A stretch of 64,000 nucleotides of DNA from Duganella qianjiadongensis (GTDB taxonomy: Bacteria > Pseudomonadota > Gammaproteobacteria > Burkholderiales > Burkholderiaceae_D): NCBI RefSeq assembly GCF_009857915.1, contig NZ_WWCM01000003.1:1-64000 (forward strand), in the 5' to 3' direction. The translations under genes were made by a program, and so were the position numbers. Positions 26,850 through 34,498 of this stretch are shown piece by piece. Position 1 is the first letter of the stretch; each line of letters begins with the position of its first letter. The notes under the pieces were generated by a model. It searched no databases. It was not told the origin of the DNA and saw only the letters and a program-made list of their open reading frames with translations.

Positions 26850-29171
26850 GTGAATACAGCGTTGCGGTATTTATCCGTCGTTGGCGGCGTGGTCGTCAGC
26901 ATACTGCTGTTCCTGCTGGCTTCTGCTTCCGATAATTCCGGCTTTTTCGACCGCTACTATGGCTGGCTGCTGGGCCTCAATGCTGCCGTAGCCTGCGCCT
27001 TGCTGCTGCTGGTGGCGGTTTCGCTGTTCCGCCTCTACGTACGCTATCGCACGGGAGCTTTCGGCTCGCGCCTGATGACCCGGCTGGTGCTGCTGTTCGC
27101 CGCCATCGGTGTGCTGCCGGGGCTGGTGATCTTCTTCGTTTCCATCCAGTTCGTTTCGCATTCCATCGATTCGTGGTTCAACGTGCCGGTGGAAGAGGCA
27201 CTGCAGTCCGGCATCAATCTGGGCCGCGCCGGGCTCGATACGGCACTCAACGAGTTGCAGGGCACGGCGCGCCGCACGGCCGACCAGCTGGCGGAACAGC
27301 CGTTCGGTACCGAACGGGCTACCCTGGCCTATCTGGTGAAACAGCAGTACGGCATGCAGAACGCCATCATCGTCGATGCGGAAGGGGGGCTGATCATCAG
27401 CGCCCGCGCCAGCCGGGGCGGCAACCTGAGCGCCGATTTGCCTACTAGCGAAATGATGGCCAAAGCCAAAAGCGATGGCCTGTATGGCGCGCCGGAAGGC
27501 GGCAACGAATTGCGCAGCAATCTGATCAACGCACCCGGCGGTTCGCGCGATGTGGTGCACCAGTTGCGCCTGCGCGTGGTGCTGCCCATCCCGGAACGGC
27601 CGCAGCCGAACGGCGTGCATCTGGCGCCGCGCTATCTGCAGCTGATCCAGCTGGCGCCGGAACAGCTGGCGGCCGATGGCGAAACCATACGCAGCGCCTA
27701 TTCCGATTACAAGGAACGCTTCGTAGCCCGTGTCGGGCTGCGCAAAATGTACATCGTCACCCTGACCCTGACCCTGCTGCTGGCCGTATTCGGCGCCATT
27801 GCCAGCGCCTTCCTGATCGCCACCGATCTGGCCCAGCCTTTGCTGCTGCTGGCCGAAGGCACGCGCGCCGTGGCCGAGGGCGACCTGTCGCCGCGCCCCA
27901 TCATGACCACGTCCGACGAGCTCGGTACGCTGACCCAGTCGTTCAACATCATGACGCGCCAGCTGTTCGATGCCCGCACGGCGGTGGAACTGAACCGCAC
28001 CGCGCTGCAGAACGCCAAAGCCCACCTGGAATCGGTGCTGGCCAATATGTCGGCCGGGGTGATGGTGCTCGATCCGGAATTCCATCTGGTCAGCTGCAAT
28101 GACTCGGTGGAGCGCATTTTGCAGCAGCCCGGCCCGGCCCTGCTGGGGCAGAAGCTGGACCAGATCGACGGCCTGCAGGAATTCGGCGGCGCCATCGTCG
28201 CTGCGTTTGCCGCCCAGAGCGCGCAGTCGGCCTCGGACCGCACGCTGCAGCGGCTGCACTGGCAGCGCCAGATCGAAGTGCCGCGCCGCTCGGCCAGCCT
28301 GGATGATAACGATCAGACGCTGCTGGCACGCGGCTCGCGTCTGCCCATCGAAGGGGGCGAAAGCGGCTATCTGGTCGTGTTCGACGATATTTCCGATGTG
28401 ATTTCGGCCCAGCGCTCGATCGCCTGGGGCGAAGTGGCGCGCCGGCTGGCGCACGAGATCAAGAATCCCCTCACGCCTATCCAGCTCTCGGCCGAGCGCA
28501 TGCAGATGAAACTCGATGGCAAACTGGCACCGGCCGATAATGAGTTGCTCAACAAGGGCACAGCCACCATCGTCAATCAGGTAGCGGCCATGAAGCGCAT
28601 GGTGGACGATTTCCGCGACTACGCCAAAACCCCGCCCGCCCAGCTGGAGCCGCTGGACCTGAATGCCCTGATCGAAGAGATCCTGAACCTGTATCTGGCC
28701 GGCGAGGGCGACGACATCATACACCCGCAACTGACGCCGGGCCTGCCGCTGGTGATGGGCGATGCCACGCAACTACGTCAAGTGATCCATAATCTGCTGC
28801 AGAATTCGCAGGATGCCATGGCCGAGCGTCCCGAGGGCGCGCCGCAGGCGCACATTGACGTGATCAGCGAAGCCATCCATTATCAGGGCGCCGATGGCAG
28901 CACGCGCACGGCAGTACGGCTGGCAATCAGCGATAATGGCCCCGGGTTCGCGCCCAAAATCCTGGCGCGGGCCTTCGAACCCTATGTCACCTCCAAGGCC
29001 AAAGGCACCGGTCTGGGCCTGCCGATGGTGAAAAAGATTATCGAAGAACATGGTGGACGGATCGATATTCAGAACCATGTCGATAGAAGTGGTGCGTCGG
29101 TAGTGATTTTGCTGTTAAAGTTAGCGCCGACGACGCAAAATACCGAAGTAAGCACCGAAGTAGGCACTTGA
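26850..29171 (+). CDS. ntrY: NtrY-like transmembrane sensor histidine kinase
   Basis: This 773-residue kinase starts with GTG at 26850, directly after the DUF4390 stop. It has two or three N-terminal helices (about 7-65 and 78-105), an extracytoplasmic sensor part (about 105-300), a further helix (about 303-325), a HAMP domain (about 326-378, DLAQPLLLLAEGTRAVAEGDLSPRP) and a PAS domain (about 390-510). The phosphoacceptor His is in RRLAHEIKNPLTPIQLSAERM (about residue 533). The ATPase boxes are LLQNSQDAM, SDNGPGF and GTGLGLPMVKKIIEEHGG. NtrY kinases pair with NtrX, encoded 89 bases downstream. They respond to nitrogen or redox state in other bacteria. Confidence 0.93.
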   Translation: MNTALRYLSVVGGVVVSILLFLLASASDNSGFFDRYYGWLLGLNAAVACALLLLVAVSLFRLYVRYRTGAFGSRLMTRLVLLFAAIGVLPGLVIFFVSIQFVSHSIDSWFNVPVEEALQSGINLGRAGLDTALNELQGTARRTADQLAEQPFGTERATLAYLVKQQYGMQNAIIVDAEGGLIISARASRGGNLSADLPTSEMMAKAKSDGLYGAPEGGNELRSNLINAPGGSRDVVHQLRLRVVLPIPERPQPNGVHLAPRYLQLIQLAPEQLAADGETIRSAYSDYKERFVARVGLRKMYIVTLTLTLLLAVFGAIASAFLIATDLAQPLLLLAEGTRAVAEGDLSPRPIMTTSDELGTLTQSFNIMTRQLFDARTAVELNRTALQNAKAHLESVLANMSAGVMVLDPEFHLVSCNDSVERILQQPGPALLGQKLDQIDGLQEFGGAIVAAFAAQSAQSASDRTLQRLHWQRQIEVPRRSASLDDNDQTLLARGSRLPIEGGESGYLVVFDDISDVISAQRSIAWGEVARRLAHEIKNPLTPIQLSAERMQMKLDGKLAPADNELLNKGTATIVNQVAAMKRMVDDFRDYAKTPPAQLEPLDLNALIEEILNLYLAGEGDDIIHPQLTPGLPLVMGDATQLRQVIHNLLQNSQDAMAERPEGAPQAHIDVISEAIHYQGADGSTRTAVRLAISDNGPGFAPKILARAFEPYVTSKAKGTGLGLPMVKKIIEEHGGRIDIQNHVDRSGASVVILLLKLAPTTQNTEVSTEVGT

Positions 29172-29260
29172 GTTAGTACCTGAGTTTTAGTACCTGAGTT
29201 GCACGGATTAGAAAAATCATTGCCGGCTACCAGCTGGCGAAATGAGGAAGGCAAGGGAAG

Positions 29261-29974
29261 ATGGCAAATATTCTGGTAGTGGACGATGAAATGGGTATCC
29301 GCGAGTTGCTCTCGGAGATACTGAGCGACGAAGGACATGCAATAACACTGGCCGAGAACGCCCAGCAGGCGCGCGAAGCGCGTGCCGCCGGCGCGCCCGA
29401 TCTGGTGCTGCTCGATATCTGGATGCCGGATACGGACGGCGTCACGCTGCTCAAGGAATGGCAGCGCGACGGCCTGCTGACGATGCCGGTGATCATGATG
29501 TCGGGCCATGCCACCATCGATACGGCGGTGGAAGCGACGCGCATCGGCGCGCTCAACTTCCTCGAAAAGCCAATTGCGCTGCAGAAACTTCTGAAGGCGG
29601 TGCAGCAGGGCCTGACCCGTGCCCAGGAAACTGTGCGCGCGCCGGCGCTGGCAGCCCGTCCGGTGGTGTCCAGTCCGGTGGAAGAGAGCATTGCCAGCAG
29701 CTTCGGTCAGGCCAGCCCGGCCGCAGCGATTGCCGTGCGCGGCGGCGCCACCATCGCCGGTGCCGACAACCATATGTTCAATCTGTCGTTCGATCTGCCG
29801 CTGCGCGAAGCCCGCGATGCCTTCGAACGCATGTACTTCGAGCACCATCTGGGCCGCGAAGGGGGCAGCATGACCCGTGTGGCCGAGAAAACCGGGCTGG
29901 AACGTACTCACCTGTACCGCAAGCTCAAGCAGCTCGGTGTAGAGCCGGGCAAACTGGCCAAGAAAGGCGTATAA
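29261..29974 (+). CDS. NtrX-like response regulator lacking the sigma-54 AAA+ domain
   Basis: The 237-residue regulator has a receiver domain (about 1-120: ILVVDDEMGIREL, phosphoacceptor Asp in LVLLDIWMPDTDGVTLL, VIMMSGHATIDTAVEA, FLEKPI) and a C-terminal Fis-type helix-turn-helix (about 190-237, MTRVAEKTGLERTHLYRKLKQLGVEPGK). Between them lies only a linker of about 70 residues, rather than the 240-residue AAA+ ATPase of classical NtrX. The FNLSFDLPLREARDAFERMYFEHHL stretch matches the end of the NtrX central region, so the ATPase seems to have been lost from an NtrX ancestor. It cannot act as a sigma-54 activator and probably acts as a plain DNA-binding regulator under NtrY. Confidence 0.9.
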   Translation: MANILVVDDEMGIRELLSEILSDEGHAITLAENAQQAREARAAGAPDLVLLDIWMPDTDGVTLLKEWQRDGLLTMPVIMMSGHATIDTAVEATRIGALNFLEKPIALQKLLKAVQQGLTRAQETVRAPALAARPVVSSPVEESIASSFGQASPAAAIAVRGGATIAGADNHMFNLSFDLPLREARDAFERMYFEHHLGREGGSMTRVAEKTGLERTHLYRKLKQLGVEPGKLAKKGV

Positions 29975-29978
29975 GCCG

Positions 29979-30359
29979 GTGTCCGCTGCCGGCCCGGTAC
30001 CCACCTGGCTGGCCACTGGCGCGCAGCGCGAGGCAGCCATCGCTGCCCGCCTTGCTGCTACCGGTTCCCCTCCGGTAAATTCTGTAGTTATTCTCGAAGG
30101 CATGCCCACCGGGCTATCGCCGCTGGCCGATCTGGCCGATACATCTCCTATGCTACAAGTGTTGCGTATTGCTCCCGGTTGCCTGCATTGCAGCGGTAAT
30201 CTGGTTTTGCGAGTAACATTGAATCGTGTTCTGCGCCATCCGCCCGCGCAGCTGTTTATCGGGCTGGCCAGTGCCGAGCACCTAGAGCTGTTGCGTGACT
30301 TTTTACAGGCGGCCCCGTACGCCGCTTTGCTGGACCTGCAAGCTGATCCGTCAGCCTGA
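29979..30359 (+). CDS. Small CobW/G3E-like protein without a P-loop
   Basis: The 126-residue protein starts with GTG at 29979, four bases after the ntrX-like stop. Its central segment reads VLRIAPGCLHCSGNLVLRVTLNRVLRHPPAQLFIGLASAEHLELLRDFL. This looks like the metal-binding GCxxC segment and following helix-strand of CobW/G3E GTPases, but there is no GxxxxGKS P-loop and the family's CxCC is reduced to CLHC. It may be a degenerate metallochaperone-like domain or an unrelated thiol protein. The translational coupling with ntrX suggests a role with that system. The identification is tentative. Confidence 0.6.
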   Translation: MSAAGPVPTWLATGAQREAAIAARLAATGSPPVNSVVILEGMPTGLSPLADLADTSPMLQVLRIAPGCLHCSGNLVLRVTLNRVLRHPPAQLFIGLASAEHLELLRDFLQAAPYAALLDLQADPSA

Positions 30360-30463
30360 ACTTCGCTGGCGGGCGGCAGGACTTGTAATTGGGCGTCTTC
30401 CGCCCCACATCGGAGGGGAAGGCGCAACCGACCAGTGTTACGTCCCTAGTGAAAGGAAGCAGC

Positions 30464-30721
30464 ATGAACCTCATCTACAACAGCGAACAGTTCAGCGTCC
30501 TCGAGTTCGGCGTCGACCGCAGCCATGAAGCCTTGCGCTTTGGCGGCTATGAAATTGTCGACAAAGGGGGCAAACGTGAAATTTTCATTAACGGCATACT
30601 GGCGCAGAATTTCCGCCGCGACGTCAGTGATCTGATCGCGAGCGAACCGACCATGGCCGAGATCGACGAATTCCTCGGCAGCTATAACGAAGTCATGAGC
30701 TATCCTGCCACGCTGCACTGA
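30464..30721 (+). CDS. DUF3567 family protein
   Basis: The ATG at 30464 with GAAAGGA at good spacing gives an 85-residue acidic protein beginning MNLIYNSEQFSVLEFG, containing GGYEIVDKGGKREIFINGILAQNFRRDV and ending with a helix MAEIDEFLGSYNEVMSYPATLH. This fits DUF3567, a small family confined to Burkholderiales and of unknown function. No signal or membrane segment is present, so it is cytoplasmic. An in-frame upstream extension to 30389 has no ribosome binding site and is rejected. Confidence 0.85.
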   Translation: MNLIYNSEQFSVLEFGVDRSHEALRFGGYEIVDKGGKREIFINGILAQNFRRDVSDLIASEPTMAEIDEFLGSYNEVMSYPATLH

Positions 30722-30826
30722 ACGCGGCAGCACGTAACATCGCCGGTGCCGGCGTGGCAACACGCCCGCACCGGTTTTTCCTTGGCGCAGCCGTAAATTT
30801 GCTGCGAGGCGCGCGCGGCCAGTGGT

Positions 30827-30841
30827 TATAATCGGGTAATG
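30827..30841 (+). promoter_or_regulatory. -10 element placing transcription at the ATG of the next gene
   Basis: A perfect TATAAT (30827-30832) is followed after six bases by the ATG at 30839. Transcription usually starts about seven bases after the -10, that is on the A of the ATG itself. No Shine-Dalgarno sequence is present. A leaderless mRNA is therefore likely. A clear -35 is not visible. Confidence 0.55.
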
Positions 30842-31612
30842 TGCCAATTACTCGCAATGAACTGCAATGTGCCCACCGACATTGTGTTCAGCTTCACCGG
30901 CTTTGCCATGCGTGGCGGCCAGACCGATACCCACCACGACGGCTGGGGCATCGCCTTTTTCGAGGGCGCTGGCGTGCGCCATTTCGTCGACCATCAGGCC
31001 GCCGTGAGTTCGCCTATCGCCGAGCTGATCAAGCGCTATCCCATCAAATCCAGGAATGTGATTGCGCACATCCGCAAGGCCACGCAGGGGCAGGTTGCGC
31101 TGGAAAACTGCCACCCCTTCGTGCGTGAACTGTGGGGCCAGTACTGGGTGTTTGCCCACAATGGCGATCTGAAAGCGTTCGCGCCCGTACTCGACGGGCC
31201 GTATCGGCCGGTGGGGACGACCGATAGCGAACTGGCGTTCTGCTACATCATGCAGCAACTGCGCAGCCGTTTCGGCACCGAGCGCCCTGGCCGTGCGGCA
31301 CTGCGCGCCGCGCTGGCCGTGCTGACGCAGGAAATTGCCGCCTATGGCACGTTCAATATGCTGCTGTCGTCAGGCGCGGAACTGTTTGCCCACTGTTCCA
31401 CCCATCTCGTGTATCTGGTACGTCAGTTTCCGTTTGACACGGCGCAATTGTCGGATGAAGATGTACAGGTGGACTTTTCACAGGTGACGACCCCGGATGA
31501 CCGGGTTGCCATCATCGTGACGCAACCGCTGACGAGCAATGAACAGTGGACGGCATTCAGGCCGGGGGAGTTGAAAGTGTTCGTGGACGGTATGCCAGAA
31601 GCGCAACTGTAA
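30839..31612 (+). CDS. Class II glutamine amidotransferase (YafJ-like)
   Basis: The 257-residue protein begins MCQLLAMNC, so Met removal would expose Cys2 as the N-terminal nucleophile of an Ntn-type glutaminase. The glutaminase motifs follow: FAMRGGQTDTHHDGWGIAFFEG, NVIAHIRKATQGQVALENCHPFVRELWGQYWVFAHNGDLK with the oxyanion Asn-Gly, and VGTTDSELAFCYIM. No synthetase domain is attached, as in YafJ. The acceptor substrate is unknown. It stands between DUF3567 and the EAL/HDOD gene, with its own promoter and a probable leaderless start. Confidence 0.92.
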   Translation: MCQLLAMNCNVPTDIVFSFTGFAMRGGQTDTHHDGWGIAFFEGAGVRHFVDHQAAVSSPIAELIKRYPIKSRNVIAHIRKATQGQVALENCHPFVRELWGQYWVFAHNGDLKAFAPVLDGPYRPVGTTDSELAFCYIMQQLRSRFGTERPGRAALRAALAVLTQEIAAYGTFNMLLSSGAELFAHCSTHLVYLVRQFPFDTAQLSDEDVQVDFSQVTTPDDRVAIIVTQPLTSNEQWTAFRPGELKVFVDGMPEAQL

Positions 31613-31659
31613 TGTAAATATTTCAAGACAGGCTTGCGCTTTAATGTCAAAATAACAGC

Positions 31660-32979
31660 ATGGCGCAGTGTCGCCGCTTTTTTGTATTGGCAAAGGCAAT
31701 GATCGAACTATCTCCCCGCGGCCCTGACGCCGACAGCTTACGCGTACGCGAGTTTTATCTGGGACGTCAGCCTGTACTCGATCGTAACCAGTCGCTGTTT
31801 GCCTACGAATTGCTGTTCCGTAATGCCCCGGTGGGGCCTGCCCGCATCAGCAACGAACTGAACGCTACTGCCGCAGTCATCGCCCATGCTTCACAGCTGG
31901 GCATGGACCGTACGGTGGGTGATGCCATGGGCTTCGTCAACGTCGATGCCGAATCGATCATGACGGATATTTTCTCCTTCCTGCCGCGCGAACGGCTGGT
32001 GCTGGAAGTGAGCGAACACACGCCACCCACGCCTGCCCTGATCAGCCGCATGGCCGAACTGCATGCGCAGGGTTTCCGTTTTGCGCTCGATGAGGTGGAC
32101 GGCACGGCGCCCGGTCTGCACCGTCTGCTGCCGCTGGTCGATTATGTGAAACTCGATGTGCAGAAAGTGGATTTGTCCAGCCTGATGAAGCTGGCGCCGC
32201 GTTTCCGCGAGAGCCGCAAGACCCTGATCGCCAAGAAAGTGGAAAGCCGGGAAGAGTTCAAGAACTGTCTGGATCTGGGCTTCGATTATTTCCAGGGCTA
32301 TTATTTTGCCAAGCCCGTCATCATGAGTGGCAAAAAGCTGTCGCCTTCGCAGCTGGCCGTGATGGAGCTGATGACGCTGGTGACCTCGGATGCCGACAAT
32401 CTGGAAATCGAACGGGCCATCAAGCGCGATGTGTCGCTGGCGCTGAACCTGCTGCGGCTGGTGAATACGCCGGCGGTAGGCTTGCGCCACCGCGTCGATT
32501 CGCTCAGCCAGGCCGTGATGATACTGGGCCGGCGCCAGCTGCAGCGCTGGCTGCAGATCATGCTGTATGCCGAACCCAGCAAGCGGGGCCATAGCATGAC
32601 CCCGCTGCTGATGCTGGCCACCACCCGCGGTCGCCTGCTGGAACTGCTGGCCGGTAAATTGCGTCCGGCACATCGCCAGTCGGCCGAAATTGCCTTTACC
32701 GTCGGCATCATGTCGCTGATGGATACCCTGTTCGGCCTGCCCATGAGCGATATTCTGGCGCAGATTCCCGTCAGCGCCGAAGTCACCGGCGCGCTGCTGG
32801 AGCGCGAAGGCTTTTTCGGCGATCTGCTCAAGCTGGCCGAATGCATAGAACGTCTGGGCGACATGGATCACCACATCCTGCCTACGTTGCGCGATCTGGC
32901 CGTCTCCACGGACGACCTGCTGGAGCTGGAAATGGCGGCCTTCGAATGGAGCGATAACGTGGTGCGCTACGCCCTCTAA
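31660..32979 (+). CDS. EAL-HDOD signalling protein, probably inactive as phosphodiesterase
   Basis: The 439-residue product has an EAL domain (about 30-225) and an HDOD domain (about 230-430). The EAL signature is degenerate: YELLFRN replaces EALxR, the DDFG catalytic pair is LDEVDG, and the AEGVE loop is AKKVES, while KLDVQKVD and the final QGYYFAKP remain. Such YuxH-type proteins generally do not hydrolyse cyclic di-GMP and serve as signalling adaptors. The HDOD part shows ALNLLRLVNTPAVGLRHRVDSLSQAVMILGRRQLQRWLQIMLY. The first ATG (31660) may be replaced by the one at 31699 (MIELSPRG). Confidence 0.9.
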   Translation: MAQCRRFFVLAKAMIELSPRGPDADSLRVREFYLGRQPVLDRNQSLFAYELLFRNAPVGPARISNELNATAAVIAHASQLGMDRTVGDAMGFVNVDAESIMTDIFSFLPRERLVLEVSEHTPPTPALISRMAELHAQGFRFALDEVDGTAPGLHRLLPLVDYVKLDVQKVDLSSLMKLAPRFRESRKTLIAKKVESREEFKNCLDLGFDYFQGYYFAKPVIMSGKKLSPSQLAVMELMTLVTSDADNLEIERAIKRDVSLALNLLRLVNTPAVGLRHRVDSLSQAVMILGRRQLQRWLQIMLYAEPSKRGHSMTPLLMLATTRGRLLELLAGKLRPAHRQSAEIAFTVGIMSLMDTLFGLPMSDILAQIPVSAEVTGALLEREGFFGDLLKLAECIERLGDMDHHILPTLRDLAVSTDDLLELEMAAFEWSDNVVRYAL

Positions 32980-33000
32980 GCACCGCCCTTTCCGCAAGGT

Positions 33001-33390
33001 TCAGGTGGCGTGACCCGCGCCGGGCCAGTGCTTGTGCAGCTCCGGATCGGTGCGCATTTCCCACAGCGCCAGTACCACTACGGCGATGCCGACGACAAGC
33101 GAATTCCACATCAGTTCGCGGTTGTCGGCAATTTTCATCAGCCATGGCGACAGCGCTACCCAGATACCTACCAGCAGATTGAGCAGCACTGCCCAGAAAT
33201 AGGTTTTGTACAGGTCAAACGCGGCCAGTATGGCCATCACTGCGCCGGAGATCATGGCCGTTCCCGCCTGTATCGACGGGATGGGATAGGAAAAGACCCA
33301 CGGTGAAACAAAGAACCACAAACCCAGCAGCAATATCAGCTGATCCTGCCAGCGTTTGAGGGATGGATGGTTTTCCGGATGAGTTGCCAT
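33001..33390 (-). CDS. SPW repeat membrane protein
   Basis: From the ATG at 33390, preceded by GGAGGTGT, the gene encodes 129 residues with four hydrophobic helices. Two copies of the Ser-Pro-Trp motif that names the family are present, FFVSPWVFSYP and VALSPWLMKIA, each following a helix. The family is of unknown function and common in bacterial membranes. The C-terminal tail is cytoplasmic or periplasmic and charged. It is divergent from the ABC exporter at 33552. Confidence 0.88.
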   Translation of the reverse strand: MATHPENHPSLKRWQDQLILLLGLWFFVSPWVFSYPIPSIQAGTAMISGAVMAILAAFDLYKTYFWAVLLNLLVGIWVALSPWLMKIADNRELMWNSLVVGIAVVVLALWEMRTDPELHKHWPGAGHAT

Positions 33391-33551
33391 ATACACCTCC
33401 TTGATTGAGCCGCCGGATGGCGACATTCCCGTTTAGGCTCGCTGTTGCGCAAAAAGTTCATATTTTTGTATTTCCCTCGGGCTAACTTGCCTAATAAGCA
33501 TGACCTCGCTATGCTGGCCGCTTATCGAAATTACAAGCGACGGGATGGCTT

Positions 33552-34493
33552 ATGGCAGCGGTTCTACTTAGCGTCAATCAGCTCAGCAAGTCTTATGGTG
33601 CCCGCAAGGCTGTGGACGGGGTGAGTTTTCAGGTTCAGCAAGGCCAGACGCTGGGGCTGATCGGCCCCAACGGCGCCGGCAAATCCACGACGGTGGGCAT
33701 GATCTGCGGCCTGCTGCGCAGCGATAGCGGCAGCATACTGCTCAATGGCGCGCCGGTGAATCAGGGCAATAGTGCAGCCAAGCGCCAGATCGGCTATGTG
33801 CCGCAGGATCTGGCCCTGTACGAAGACCTGTCGTCGCTGGAAAATCTGCAGCTGTTCGGCGCGCTGTACGGCATGCAGGGCGCGGCGCTCAGGCAGCGCT
33901 GCGAACAGGTGCTGGCGCTGGTCAACCTGAGCGACCGGGCTGGCGACCATCCGTCCACCTTCTCGGGCGGGATGAAGCGGCGGCTCAATATTGCTGCCGC
34001 TCTGCTGCACGAGCCGCAGCTGCTGATTCTTGACGAGCCCACGGTAGGGGTCGATCCGCAGAGCCGCAATGCCATCTTCGATACGCTGGAAGCGCTGCAG
34101 GCACAGGGCTGCGCGCTGATCTACACCAGCCACTACATGGAAGAAGTGGAGCGGCTGGCCGACCATCTGGTCATCATCGATCATGGCAAGGTGCTGGCCG
34201 ACGAAACCCCGGCCGCGCTGTACCAGCGCCTGCCGGCCCAGGCCGCGCTGCAGGTGGAGCTGGCCCACCCGGCCGGCACCGAACTGGTGGCTGCGCTGTC
34301 CGCGCTGGACGGGGTGAGCAGCGTGCAGGCCAGCGGCCAGCAGCTGGCGATCGCGCTGGCCGATGCGGGCCGGGCGGCCGCCGTGCTGGGCTGGCTGGCC
34401 GGGCAGGGCGTGGCACTGCTGCATTTCGCTACCGCCAAGACTTCGCTGGAAAACATCTTCCTCAACCTCACCGGCCGTTCGCTGCGCGACTGA
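33552..34493 (+). CDS. ABC exporter ATPase, DrrA/NatA type
   Basis: This 313-residue ATPase has Walker A GPNGAGKST (about 41), the Q-loop YVPQDLALYEDLSS, the signature FSGGMKRRLNIAAAL, Walker B LLILDEPTVGVD and the H-loop IYTSHYMEE. A C-terminal extension of about 85 residues after residue 225, ending in SLENIFLNLTGRSLRD, is typical of drug- and Na+-export ATPases of the ABC-2 class. The permease begins six bases later. The substrate is unknown. Confidence 0.93.
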   Translation: MAAVLLSVNQLSKSYGARKAVDGVSFQVQQGQTLGLIGPNGAGKSTTVGMICGLLRSDSGSILLNGAPVNQGNSAAKRQIGYVPQDLALYEDLSSLENLQLFGALYGMQGAALRQRCEQVLALVNLSDRAGDHPSTFSGGMKRRLNIAAALLHEPQLLILDEPTVGVDPQSRNAIFDTLEALQAQGCALIYTSHYMEEVERLADHLVIIDHGKVLADETPAALYQRLPAQAALQVELAHPAGTELVAALSALDGVSSVQASGQQLAIALADAGRAAAVLGWLAGQGVALLHFATAKTSLENIFLNLTGRSLRD

Positions 34494-34498
34494 TCACC

